Source of the DNA: Anomaloglossus baeobatrachus
Taxonomy: Eukaryota; Chordata; Amphibia; Anura; Aromobatidae
Reading direction: 5' to 3'
NCBI RefSeq assembly: GCF_048569485.1
Contig: NC_134355.1
Coordinates: 660,019,215 to 660,083,214, forward strand
DNA: 64,000 nucleotides
Both the position numbers and the translations under genes were made by a program. The notes beneath the pieces are model-generated. The model had not been told where the DNA came from. It was given only the letters and a program-made list of their open reading frames with translations, and did not search any database. How positions within the stretch are numbered: the first letter of the stretch is position 1; every line of letters begins with the position of its first letter. Shown piece by piece: positions 23,405-35,010 of the stretch.

Positions 23405-23769
23405 GGGTACGTGTCCACAATCCGCACATGCTGTGTCCTAGACGCAACATGTCTTCTCCTGCTAAGACTCAAGTGTTCTTAGCAGAATACCGCAGCTGCC
23501 CTTGCCCACTATCAGGGTTTGGGGCGCTGTGGACTTTCTTTCTGGTTTCCCAGCTGAGGACACTCACGTCTCCGCAGCATAAATTGACATGCTGCTTCTA
23601 GGGAAGATGCATCGCTTGTCAGTTTACACTACGGAGAAAAGAAGCACGAGGGCAGGAGATTTCTATAAATCCATCCACTGTGTTTGTACTGTACAATGCA
23701 GGAGTTTGGAAGCAGCAAAAAACACGCTGCATCCAAAATTCTGCTATTCCTGATTGTGGGCACACACCC
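23405..23769. mobile_element. 365-bp MITE, copy 2, sharing a TTA with its neighbour
   Basis: The ends GGGTACGTGTCCACAATC and GATTGTGGGCACACACCC are flanked by TTA (23402-23404 and 23770-23772). The left TTA is the right target copy of the preceding MITE, so the two abut with no other base between them. It is homologous to 14598-14962 and of the same length. Confidence 0.87.
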
Positions 23770-24876
23770 TTACAAGTAATCCCAGTGCAAGTGTTCAGCA
23801 TAGAGTGCAGGATACATATGAGCCGCACCGTACCCCGATCTTTGAGAGGCAGAGTGAGCAAATCAATAGCATGTGAAAAATTGGCTTTATTGATTTATTT
23901 TTTTTTACGTTACTCACCTTGCAGTATAAATTATTAGGTGGCTTTATTCCTCCAGTCAGTACGCTTACAGAAATACCAGTTTTATATTTTTTTTTTTAGG
24001 TTTGGCGACTATCACACTAAAAAACGCTTTTTAAAAAAAGGTTTTTTGCATCACTGAATTTTGAAGTCTACAGTTTTTTTTTTTTCTGCCGACAGGCTTA
24101 TGTAAGAGCTTGTTTTTGGTGGATGAGTTGGAGTTTTTATTGGTACCATTTTTGGCCACATGATAGTTTTTGATCACCTTTTATTCCACTTTTTGTTAGG
24201 CAGAATTAAAAAGAAACAGCGACTCAGGAATAGTTTTTGCTGTTTTTTTTTATGCTGTTCACCGTGCCATAAAACTGATATGACAGTTTCATTCTCTGGG
24301 TCAATGTGATTACAGTGATACCTCATTAATATAGTTTTTTATGTCTTGCTGCTTTTACAACATAAAAAACTATTTTATAGGGGAAAAAAAACAGATTTTG
24401 CATTGCTGTATTCTGACAGCTATAGCTTTTTTTTTCCACTGATGGAGCTGTATGGTGGCTTGTTTTCTGCGGGGCAAGATGACATTTTTAGCGTTACTAT
24501 TTTTAATGATATATGATTTTTTTTTAATCACATTTTAGTTCACTTTTTTGTCAGATGTATGTTGAAAATACAGAGTTTTTGCTATGTTTTTTTTTTTTTT
24601 TTAAATAAATAAAGTGATCACTGAAGGGCTTAGCTAGTGTGATAGTTTTATAGCTCAGGTTGCTACGGACATGGCGATACCAAACATGTGTACTTTTTTA
24701 TTTTTACGCAAATATAAGTATTTGTTTTGAATTTTTTTATTTTTTTGTTATTTATTTTCTGATTTTTCTTTAATATTTTTACTTTATTTTTCAACTTTAT
24801 TTTAACTTTTCCACTTAGTCCCTTTATGGCACATCACCCCAGAGTACTCTGATCGTAGCTGTCAGAGCTGTACAGT

Positions 24877-24948
24877 GAAAGCCTGTGTGATCATGAAAGC
24901 CTGTGTGATCATGAAAGCCTGTGTGATCATGAAAGCCTGTGTGATCAT
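24877..24948. repeat. 18-bp tandem array, 4 copies
   Basis: The unit GAAAGCCTGTGTGATCAT starts at 24877, 24895, 24913 and 24931. It is followed by an inverted echo, CATGATCACAGAGGCTTTC (24957-24975), so the array can fold back. Confidence 0.9.
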
Positions 24949-25231
24949 GCTGCATGCATGATCACAGAGGCTTTCTCTCCCAATCTCCTAAGGGCCGCGA
25001 TCGGTAATGATCATGGCAAGTAGAGGGTTAAACAGCTGGCGACGGCACTGTCACCATCTCTGGCTGTGAGGCTCAGGCCTTGGCTGTCAGGTAAGCCAAG
25101 TACCTGGCCATGATCGTGGGAGTACAGCCCCCTGTGCCCCCATGATTGCTTTGATGTACTGTTACATTCTTGATCATGAAGTGACATTAAAATAAGATGT
25201 AACAGTACATTCAAGGTTAGAAAGGGGTTAA

Positions 25232-25820
25232 ACACATACACATTCATCATATAGCACCACAATCCTATCCAAAAGCATAACATGTTATTAGAAAAGCATT
25301 TGGAAAACGCGATCAGTTATCGAACAAAAATGAACATTGCCGACTTTTGGGGAAAGTGCTCGTGTTACCAAGCCTGAGCCGAACAGGCTAAGGCTTGTAC
25401 CAAATTTGAAATTGGCGAACCTTAATCGAACAGGTTCGCTCATCTCTAGTTGTGAATCCCCAACTGGACCCGAAGTTCCTCAGCTTCCTCAGGGGGCATG
25501 TAAAATAATATACTGGTAACAGGAGCAAGGGCCTTTTATAGCTCTCAGTGCTCAATTCAGGGTATTGGTTCTTACAGGACTGGTTGGAGATGGCTGTTCC
25601 CTTATTGGTCGCAAGTTCAATCCGAATGCATAATTTTCCACTGAACTATGCAGTCAGAGGAGATGAGGCAATACACATTTATAAACAATAAGGCTCCGAT
25701 CAGTCTGGGAAGATACAATGGTTATCTTCTCTTCAGTTAATAAACAATAGGACACATATGTCTGGCCTAATTAAGAACAGTTCACCCTCACACAAGTAGC
25801 CAAACGCTTTTTCGTCACAC
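25232..25820. other. hAT-like terminus fragment and unassigned DNA
   Basis: 25320-25448 ends GGTTCGCTCATCTCTA, the terminus of the hAT-like MITE group, but no left partner or 8-bp duplication was found. The remainder shows no gene or repeat that I recognise. Confidence 0.45.
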
Positions 25821-25823
25821 CCT

Positions 25824-26110
25824 CTAACCAATGTCTCCACTGCTCAAATGCTCTCGCTGCCAGAAGCGCTTGGTCCCCAATATCATAGTTAGCCTCGATT
25901 TGTGAGAACTTCTGAGAGAAAAAAAGCAGAAGGAAAATAGGTAACCATCTTTCTCTTGTGAGAGAACCACACCCATCCCCACAGAAGAGGCATCTACCTT
26001 GACCACAAAAGGCAAACCATCATCATCTTGACTGAGGACCAGAGCCTTAGAAAAGGCTGCCTTGAGAGCAGCAAAGGCCTCAAAAGCCTTTTTAGACCAG
26101 AAGGAAAAGT
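25824..26110 (-). mobile_element. Ty3/gypsy pol fossil fragment (RT/RNase H)
   Basis: The minus strand carries [19 protein letters not shown], the start of a gypsy RNase H domain. Upstream sequence resembles the RT-RNase H hinge (AFEAF and ALVL-type residues). It is short, old and heavily broken, and no LTR is attached. Confidence 0.7.
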
Positions 26111-26116
26111 CAGTAC

Positions 26117-26700
26117 TAGAGATGAGCAGACAAGTGGATGTTCGGGTTCGCCCAGTTCGGATGGACTTTAGTAATTTCCGTTCCTCACTGTTGGCTTCTT
26201 CTGACCATAATTAGGAACAAAGTATCAACTCACTACATGCTATTTCAGGACATCTCATTAGCGTACGATATAAGATGAAAAACAGGCCTGCTCCTGGGTA
26301 AGTAATCCAAAAATGTATAAAAGTCTTCTTGAAATGCATATAAACCTTTGTATGGAATAATAAAGTAATGATTTTCTTGAAGATTTCTTGCGGATGCTGG
26401 TTTTATACAATTTCTTCTGACCATGGCTGCTCAAATATTTTTGTATCACTGCATATGATTTCCTCATGTCAGTCTTGAAACATGCATGGTGAGAGGCCAG
26501 AAGAAGCCATAAATGGAAAAGTAAATACCTTCTTGAAGTGTCCAAGTGTGGGTTCACTTATCTCCTGGGACTCGCCATAGTGGGAAGGAGGAGGATCGGG
26601 GTGAGAATTATCTACTCCAGACAATTGTCTGGTGAGACTGGACTGTGTGGAAGACAGGGTAGTGCTGGGTAACAGACTGGTAGCATTATCTGCCATTCAA
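26117..26700 (-). other. Unassigned; hAT-like terminus at 26117 and an exon-like frame
   Basis: TAGAGATGAGC at 26117 is another terminus of the hAT-like group. On the minus strand 26529-26696 is open from an ATG (MADNATSLLPSTTLSSTQ...) and is followed by GTATTT, a possible donor site. The composition is protein-like, but I recognise no family, and it could be chance or part of a mobile element. Confidence 0.25.
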
Positions 26701-26759
26701 ACCACAACCTGCTCGCACTGTTTTGGCTTCAACAGTGGTGTCCTGTGACCCCTGCAAAG

Positions 26760-29700
26760 TGAGGCAGGGCGATCTTGCCGCCATCTTTTGGCGCGAAGAT
26801 TCCTACCAGAATCTTTTTCCTCGCAGAAAGGGAGTGAAAAACTGAAGCCCCGCCCCCTGGGAACGTGGCCGTGCAGCAAAGCGAGAGGTCGTCGAAAAAG
26901 CGAAACTGAGCGGCCAAAGAAGGGAGTGCCGCGCAAAGACCAAGGGGGGGTCGGGTGAAGTTTCAGTGACATGTGTCCGAGCTGATAAAGGGCAGGGACT
27001 CCAGGACTCTGCCACACTTCTGGTTCCTGGACCCCGCGAAAGCGCCATGGCTGACCCATCTCGCAAACCCGCAGCACCGGAGTCCGCACCTGGAACTGCA
27101 GCGTGGGTGGAAGCCCGGACGACACTGATGTGCTGCCGTCTGCAGGCCCAGATGCACTTCCTAATGGAGTGGTGGGTGGCCGAGATGGAGGAGATAGCTG
27201 CGGCCGTGCGGGTACGTGAAGTGGAGGCAATTTTGGAAGAGCGGGTAAGCGACCCACGCCCCTGTGTCCCCGAGGGACCGGCCGACGCAGCTGAGGGACC
27301 CGGTCTGCCCCTGCCTTCTATGTTGCCTCCCTCACTGCCCGTACCGGCTCCCCCGCTTGGTCCGCTGCCCCCGACACTGGCAGCAGAGCCCGTTCAATCT
27401 GCCCGCGAGGACCCGCCGGTGAAAGCAGCCCGAGAACGGCCAGTCACCTGATCAACGCCCATCCCGCTTCCATGGAAGATTGACCGCCGGCAGGTGTCCG
27501 GCCCTGGAGCGAGCCAGTTGGTCCCGGAAGTAGCCGCACCCCAGCTAATCCAGGTCCCGGCAGTCCACCCGGCCAAAATGGAAGTACCCGGTGCCCGGAA
27601 GGAGGTCCAACGGGTAAAGCTGTCCGCTCCCACAAACCAGGCCTTGGCTGAGGCATCGCAGGGTTGCCGCTGCAAGGCAGCACAGCAGGCCATGTTACAG
27701 CGGAGCTCCCCAGTCCAGAAGGTGCCGGTCGTAGCCGACACGGGGGAGCTCCGGCTGGGCCCGACCCCTGCGCAAAGGGAGCAGGCAGACGTTCCATATT
27801 GGGAGCAGCAGCAGCACCAGCTGGGCCGGGAGATCGCGGCACGTGAGAAGCAGAAGGCAGAGGTGCTGGCCCGGACCATCAGGGAAAAAGAGAACCTCCG
27901 CAGCGCCACCTATCGGGTACGGGGCCCAACCTATGAAGGCCAAGTCCGGCAGTTTGACCCCAGCCGTGGATGGGGGTTTATCTATGAGCCCGGCCTGGAG
28001 GCAGAAGTGTTTGTGTCCCGCAGGGACGTATACCCGCACCTGCCCGTTGGTCACCCCGAGGGGACCTGGAGCCTGGAGAGCTGGTGAGCTTTACCTGGCA
28101 TTGCGGGGAGAGGGGATGGTTTGCCCTCAACGTGAAAAAGAGGGTGAGCCGCAGTGCCCGGAGGCACACCCAGTCCCCTCCCCCGCCATACAGTCCTGAG
28201 GAGGATGAAGAAGCCTGTTGAGTGAGGTAGCGGTTCCCGGCTACCATACTGCCCGTCCCCATTGGGAATTTGTTTGATCCCCGCTGTTTACCCCATTTTA
28301 AAATGAACAGGGCTGAGAACTCGCAAGCCACCCAAAAACTTTTGGGCTCGTTAATAATCCCGGACCAACCTATCAGGTCCTACAGTCTCCGGAGAGGCTG
28401 GTTGGAGGAAGGGCCTGCGGCAGAGTAGGCCGAGGTCCCGTCACCATAGGAACAGGTGACTACCCTCTGGGTCAGGGGTCCTCTGGATGTGGGGCCTCTG
28501 AGAGACTGCCGGGTAAGGAACTTTTTTACCGGGCCCTTATGGGCAATACCCGGACCCGAACCCAATTCCTGGACTGAGGAAAAGGGTTGCTGACCTAGTT
28601 TTTAGAGGCAGCATCAAGGTTTAGGTTTGCTTGGGTGGGCAAATGAAAAGACCCGGTCCCGTCCCGTTCCCGGTTAATAAAAATGTTCCTTTTATATGTT
28701 TGCAACGTTTAAGTGACATGCCTCCCGCAAGGGAAGAAATACCATATGCTTGATTGTAAATACTGTTATTATAATTGTACATATGTTCTCCTTTTTATCT
28801 TTTTCAGTTACAAAATAAACGGTGGTGGTCGGACAGCCCGCGGACGGTCTGTAGTTAACCAAGGGGGAGTGTGACGCCCTAGACTAGCCAGTTGGTCACA
28901 GGTAGACCCCCGCATTACACCTGTCCCCCAATAAGGTAACACCAGCCAACCATAAAACACCTAGTCACCTCCCTCAATGGCCACGCCCACCGAGGGGTCC
29001 AGAGGGCCTGAGGCAGGAAAACACAGTCAGTTTTCAGTCAACAGTAGTCAGTTTAAGTGAGCAGTCAGAGAGTGAGGAGTGAAGGAGTCTGACAGGTGCC
29101 GGGGTTGGAGCCCGGGCACCTTTAGCTAGGAGGCAGACGGTGGCCTTAGCCTGCAGGAACCGGGAAGACGGCTCGGTGGAACCGTGGTGGACCAGGACAG
29201 GGTAGTGGCCCACCGGTACCAACCCGGGGAACCGACTCGGAAACCGGAGCACATAGGGGGGTACTCAGACCCTGAAACGAGGTCCAGAACCCACTGGACT
29301 GAGTTAATTGACTGATTGCGGTCTGGACCATAGGTCCTTTCCCACCCAAGTCCTGACTGAAGACAACAGCCCACCGAGGGGGATAGAAAGCCACCGCACA
29401 GGCAGAGAGATCTCACGGGCCAGCATCTGCGGGCAAAAGGGCTCTCTCGACATACATACAGACTCCCGTCACTGAAGCACAGGCAGCCCAAATACACTAC
29501 ACGGTGCAGGAGAAAAGGCAAGACCACCAAACCGGGTGGGGGACCAGATGCAACCGGCTGCGGGCACCGACCACCATCAACTTTGTTTACCAGAGTTTTG
29601 TGTTTTTCAATAACAGTGAGTACAACAGTGCCCTGCACCGCCCAGCTGTCCCGGGGACATCATCCCTGCCCACGGAGGGGTTAACATCTTGCTGCCTAAC

Positions 29701-29920
29701 CATCTCCCCCGGTTGCCCGGTAACTGCAGCGGTGGTGTCTACCTTCACCACATCCCGTGGGTGGCGTCACGAACTCAAGAGCGGCTCCGGCCATGCACCT
29801 ACCAACCCCCCCCCACCGAAAGCGCCAGCATCCCCTTTCAGAGCGAATTGACCCCGGGTCCGGAGGTGCTCGAGCCACCCACCAATGAGCCCAGATCCGA
29901 GTGGCTCGCGGGGCGGTACA
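26760..29920 (+). mobile_element. Non-autonomous LTR element with cold-shock-like gag region (copy 1)
   Basis: Plus-strand fossil with a GC-rich leader, a gag-like coding region (about 26966-28090), a long untranslated tail, the polypurine tract AACCAAGGGGGAG (28857-28869) and a 3' LTR (28870-29920, TGTGACGCCC...GGCGGTACA). No protease, RT or integrase is present. The gag-like region has a Pro-rich middle and near its end the cold-shock RNP motifs GWGFI and EVFV (about 27960-28020). The leader (CGCGAAGATTCC...CCGCCCCCTGGGAAC) and N-terminal part match the minus-strand element at 59829-63833. No 5' LTR is found and it is broken, with about two breaks. Confidence 0.75.
28870..29920 (+). repeat. 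3' LTR of the cold-shock LTR element
   Basis: 1051 bp, beginning TGTGACGCCCTAGAC and ending CGCGGGGCGGTACA. It is homologous to the solo LTR at 58131-59272 in the same orientation and, inverted, to 2326-3309, 59829-60977 and 62686-63833. Confidence 0.85.
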
Positions 29921-30031
29921 ACTGGACAGGACAAGACAGGATGGTTGACCTGACCTATCAACTGGATAGACAGAACTCAAGTGACGAGGAACAGATGGTG
30001 TTGAACAGGCAGGACGGGCTGGGACCAGATA

Positions 30032-30456
30032 CAATTAAGAAGAGAATCCGGCACTCAAGGTTTGTAGATAAAGTGAAATACTTTTTCATTTTAACAGCCG
30101 TAATATTTTGTGTGACAATCATACAAATAATGTTTCGGTCATTGATGATAGTCTTCAGATCAGTTCACACTTTAGATACAATAACAAAATTTATGTCATT
30201 ATATGAAAAAAAATTACAAACATATTTTTTAATGTTCCAAGCTTTCATATACTCGTAGAGAGCATATACTGTATGTACTCTTCATGAAGACAAACACATT
30301 TTTACAGACATCAGAAAAACAGGCTATAATAAAAGAAGGAAATGCTGAAGAATCCATGTGATGCTGGAATGCGGATATTCAAAATAAAGTGTAGGAAAAA
30401 CAAAATTCCTATAAAAGTAAATATAAGTTTAAAATGGTTTCATTATCACCAAATAT
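30032..30456 (+). repeat. Dispersed repeat, copy 1 (inverted copy at 46353-46768)
   Basis: About 425 bp running from AATTAAGAAGAGAATCCGGC to TTTCATTATCACCAAATA. The second copy lies 16 kb away on the opposite strand. It contains GATCAGTTCACACT/GTGTACTGATC-type short blocks but no coding frame of note. The family is not identified. Confidence 0.8.
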
Positions 30457-31180
30457 ATATTATCAATAATATCTATGATTATATGAGTATTTGGTATATA
30501 CTAAAAGGCTTAATATGTGCTTGATTAGCAAAAATAAGACCATGTTACAATTACAATGTGGTCACTTTAATTGATGGACAGAGGAATTTGGAATGAATTC
30601 TACAGAGACAAAGAAGAGCTGCAAATGCTAAACGGTTATAGTATGACTACCACACTAGACAAGGGGGGCAAAAATAACAGGGGTGTGAAAAGGGGAGAGA
30701 AAGGGGGTGGGGGGGGCGAGGGCGGTGTAAGGAGTGTAATGTTTCGTAACTGGATACTGGTTGAGAGGTGTAGGTCATGAAGGAAGGAGTCTGAGATCTT
30801 GTTTAAAAATTAAAATAATGATTATTGATTAATTAAAATTGGATTCGTTTAAAATTGTCAAATGGTGATGCCAAGACCCTGGAGTTAAAACCACTATATT
30901 GATGTAGGACCTGAAAAGCGAGGAAAAAAGGGTCTGTGTGAGTGTCAATATATTAATGTGTGCTGCAGGTAGTTAGCAAACTGTATATAGGAATTTTTCC
31001 TGCGTCCTATGTTCTGTGTATTCAGAATCAGTTGAGAGTTGAAATATTGGGTGAATGCGGCGTTGGAGAGGCCTACAATTGAAGAACGTATAAAAAGTGT
31101 AGATGTTGGGTAAATTATCTGGAATAACAGGTAAAATTGGGTAAAGTAAGCACACCTACCACTAAATGAAAAATGTGGCA
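30457..31180. other. AT-rich spacer, no gene seen
   Basis: No repeat termini or coding sequence recognised. A G-rich run (GGGGGTGGGGGGGGCGAGGG, about 30703-30722) interrupts otherwise AT-rich DNA. Confidence 0.4.
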
Positions 31181-32231
31181 TGTGGCGCCCCTGAGGCTTA
31201 AGTCGCCACAGGGTACTGCATCTGACTTAATGTGCAGTATTTATCCCGGGTTTGCAGGAGGTCGGGACTGGTTCCACATTACACACATCAATACAATTAG
31301 GTGGGAGCCCTCTCCACTGGGGACCTGGCTAGGGTAGGGTCGTAAGGTTACCACCATTCACTGGGGCTTCCACCCACTAGTGACAGGGACCCTGGGTAGT
31401 GAGGAGCATTATCACATATGGTCAATCAACCCCGGGTAGGGTGTCGAGCTGGGACTTCGGTTCAGGCCAGACATCAGCTTGAGGAGGAGAAGCAGGTGGT
31501 TACCAGTGGAATCCGTGAGACACAAGAGATACACGGTCGCTGAGCGGAGAGCTTGATTGCTCCCTCAGAACCACTACAGACAGGGTGCGGAGCCCTATGG
31601 TGGTGAAAACTTCAAGTCTCACCATCAGAGTCCGCAGGGCAGGGGGATTGCACGTCTCTTTGCCCACCTCAAGATCCTGAGGCACAGCAGCAGGTAGAGC
31701 CAGGAGTCAGGATTATGGTCAGGCCCAACAGGGGACTCGCACTGCCTGCTACACGGGACGGGAACTGAATTCACGACAAGAGTTTCTGAAGGACTGCAGG
31801 TCACAGGGACTAATCTTACATAGTGCAGGAGGGAAGGGATCACAATCCACAACACCTGCTCCGGCCTCCAAACTTTCCGGGATTGACTGGGGCCCATCAC
31901 AGTGGAAACTGGCACTCCAAAGGCAACTACAGTACTGTGAGTAAAAAGAACTTTGACCGCAGCTCCTGTGTTGTCCCCATCATTGCCGTCGCCCCTGTGC
32001 CATAGAATACCACCACCATCATCCTCCCTGAGGCCTAACTCTACCTGTGGAGAGCTGAAACACCCGAACTGCGTTACCATCCGCCCCAGAAGAGAGCGAC
32101 ATCCTGCAGCGGTGGCTCTCCTCAAAGCCACATACCACAGGTGCCGTCATGAGACAACTACTCCCAACATCCCCAATCCCATCTTTATCGACACAGACAG
32201 GACCACGTAACCGGGCCAGGCCACTGTAACA
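31181..32231 (+). mobile_element. Solo LTR, older
   Basis: It starts TGTGGCGCCCCTGAGG and ends GGCCACTGTAACA, 1051 bp. Its 3' half has the block order of the TGTRACGCC LTR group (GCAGCGGTGGCTCTCC, GGTGCCGTCATGAGA). The flanking bases (GGCA and ACCC) do not form a clear duplication, so the copy is old or one end is misplaced. Confidence 0.5.
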
Positions 32232-32859
32232 ACCCAATCCATCACCTGCCCGGTAAAGAGTAAAACCCCAGGCCCCGTGGGTGCATCAGGTACACACGGT
32301 GAAAGCTTTCTTGATTGTGTAATAGATAGAAATGCTTTAACAAAGCTTCAACACGGGAGCTAGTGAAAGATTGAATTGACTTTAAAACAGTTACATTAAT
32401 ATAAAGTGTATATATAAAATAAACTGCATGTAATGAAAGGTAAGGACACTTACTTAATAATTGTAAATAAAATTGCCAAGGCTGCAACACAGGGCCTAAA
32501 ATCGAAAATCTTTCTTTACTGGCTTTGTTGCCCTCCAACCAACTTCAAGAAGCCTGCGCCATATAGTCGAATTGCTAATATCATTACCTGCAGCGAACAT
32601 GTCTCTTTGGAGGTCTTTACTTGTTTTTCTTGCATTCATTTTACTATTTCTGATAAGTGTTTTATCAGTTCTTGGTGTCGTTTTCCTTTTTCTTCCACAT
32701 TTCCCTTTTCAAAGCAGTTAAAACTGGTTTGAACACTGACTGGTAACCAACTTACGATTTTACTTAAAAAATGCTTTGTCCCAATTAATTTGCACAGCAC
32801 TGTAATTACCTGATGGTATAGCAGTGATGTATAGGGCTCCAGCTAGAAACTAGTTAAAC
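32232..32859. other. No gene seen
   Basis: AT-rich sequence with no recognised coding region or repeat terminus; AAAGCATTT/AAATGCTTT-like scraps only. Confidence 0.4.
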
Positions 32860-33842
32860 CAGGTCACGAGGTCTTTCTCTGATATCACAAAATCAACAGA
32901 GCAAGGGATAGCTGTACAATCCAAAGAGCATTTATTCCAAGCAAATCAAATGGTCCATAACATAATCCACAAAACAAAGGGTAAAATTAGTCCGAATCCT
33001 TGTGGGACAACTGGATTGCAGGTGCCCAGGTTGTCCACACCCATAACATCTCCTCTTTGTGATCCCCCAGGGCGTGGTTGGAACTGTTGGCGCCCAGGAT
33101 TGGGAGCTGTGGTTGTCATCGGCCTGCAGCTGGGTGGAGGGGCAGATATAACCGGAGAGGACATGGGTGCAGGAGCATCACAATGTGGCTTATTGTCCAT
33201 AAGCCTCTTCCATTGTGGTCAGATAGTAAGGGCCTCATCAGCCAGGGCTGCAGCTCCATCCAAGGTGCACAACGTGCGCTCTTTGACCCATTCCCGTATT
33301 TCTGAGGGACACTTGTACAGAAATTGTTCTATATGAAATACCTGTATAACGTCTTCCACAGTGAAGGCGTCTTCCGCTTCCAGCCATCTCCAACATGCCT
33401 GGGACATCTTATGGGCAAACATCCTAAACGATCCCCCAGTGGTGCAGGGGAGGTCTCGGAACTGTGCCCTATGTGAGTCTGGGGTGATGGCTTGGTAATC
33501 CAAGATAGTCTGTCGCGGGCGGGGAGGAGGGTGTCAGCACACCGCGCTCACCCCCTTCTGCTCGGGTCCGGCGGCCGCTGCTCAGTGGTGGCTCGAGCCG
33601 TAGGCCGGATCCCGGGGGTTTCTCGAGCGGCACTCCTCGCCCGTGAGTGAAAGGGATTGTTGGGTGTGGGGATGATTATTGTCCGTGACGCCACCCACGG
33701 TTGTGGTGATTTCACCACCGCTGCTCAGTACAGGGGTCCCGGGGATGGTGATGCGGAGCTGCCAGGTGTTGTGTTGCCCCTCCGTGGGTAGGGGTTGGTG
33801 ATCCCGGGGCCCGGTGATGGTTTGGGAGGTGCAGGGCCTGGT

Positions 33843-34990
33843 TGTTACGGGGGGCTGTCTGATAATAACCGAAAGGAGTATCAGACAGTCAGGGTCCACC
33901 GTGCAAAGACTTTGCTGCAGACTATGGCAGAGTGCAATACCTCTGTTAACTCACAGAAGGATATAATAAGAAAGTAAAGCAATTCCTCCCTTACTTGGAG
34001 GGTGTATGGAATGATCTCTGTTAATAATCACAGAGACAAAGGCAATGTGTGCGAAATGGCACCTACCTAGGTCCGCTCTTCTAGTGGTGCAAAAGAGACG
34101 AACAGCAGCGTAAGCCGCACAAAGCTCCTACCTGCGTTCGCTCCACTAGTGTGCGAGGACACGAACCACTAGATATGGCACCTGCCTAGGTCCGCTCTTC
34201 TAGTGGTGCAAAAGAGACGAACAGCAGCGTAAGCCGCACAAAGCTCCTACCTCTGTTCGCTCCCCTAGTGTGCGAGGATACGAACAACTGCCAGACGCAG
34301 TATAAGGAACGTTACCCTAGCGGCAACGTCCACCTACGAGTAGAATCACAAGGCCCAGCCAGACCATGTGCCTCAGGCACCTGCCTATGTCCGCTCCCCT
34401 AAGAGGTAAGGATACGGACAGCAGCCGAAGCTGTAAGGTATAAGAACGCTACCCTGCCGGTAGCGCTCACCTAGCATAGACAGAGGAATGCCTAGAGGAA
34501 CGCGCACAGAGCGTCTACTCATATGCATGAACCAAGAGGACTGAGCACCATGCGGCGTGTGTCAGGGTCTTATATAGACTCTGTGCCTCATCCAAGATGG
34601 AGGACACCAGAGCCAATCCGCTGCCAGAATGACAGGAGTGACGTCATGCTGGCCTATCACCGAGCAAGACGTCACAAGCACATGACCAGCGACCAATCGG
34701 CATAGAAGGTGTCAGAGACATGTGACCTCGTGTCAGCGATGATGTCACCCGCACATGTGCAATGGCTCCAAGATTGGACTTAGTCTCCGGCGCTCGCACA
34801 TGTGCAGTAGCAAGAAATCTGGACTTAGTCTCCAGCGCTCGCACATGTGCAGTAGCAAGAAATCTGGACTTAGTCTCCAGCGCTCGCACATGTGCAGTAG
34901 CAAGAAATCTGGACTTAGTCTCCAGTGCTCGCACATGTGCAGAAGCAAGAAATCTGGACTTAGTCTCCAGTGCTCGCAGCAACCGTAACA
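33843..34990 (-). repeat. 3' LTR of chromovirus 2
   Basis: 1148 bp. It contains five 45-bp U3 repeats (34751-34975) and a two-copy 119-bp tandem (CCTAGG at 34066 and 34185). A TATATAAG box on the minus strand is near 34577. Confidence 0.92.
34751..34975. repeat. 45-bp U3 tandem array, 5 copies
   Basis: The palindrome GCACATGTGC occurs at 34751, 34796, 34841, 34886 and 34931. It contains two overlapping E-boxes (CANNTG). The array lies in U3, upstream of the TATA box, where enhancers of LTR elements sit. Each 45-bp unit keeps all frames open, giving false proteins of 60-130 residues. Confidence 0.93.
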
Positions 34991-35010
34991 GTACCTCCCC
35001 CTCAAGGGCC
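34991..35010 (-). promoter_or_regulatory. Polypurine tract of chromovirus 2
   Basis: The plus strand GTACCTCCCCCTCAAGGG corresponds to a purine-rich minus strand (CCCTTGAGGGGGAGGTAC) directly next to the 3' LTR. Confidence 0.7.

Larger units (their letters stand above)
20748..25227. mobile_element. TTAA-flanked DNA element, expanded by internal insertions
   Basis: The left end TTAACCCCTTCACC (TTAA 20744-20747) and right end AAGGGGTTAA (TTAA 25228-25231) suggest a TTAA target, as used by piggyBac-like elements. The terminal repeat is only CCCCTT plus a few bases. Long T-rich tracts (20940-21100 and 23990-24800) contain blocks I associate with a common frog repeat. It carries an LTR remnant (21136-21763) and two TTA-flanked MITEs (22820-23769). 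That the two ends belong to one element is inference. Confidence 0.45.
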
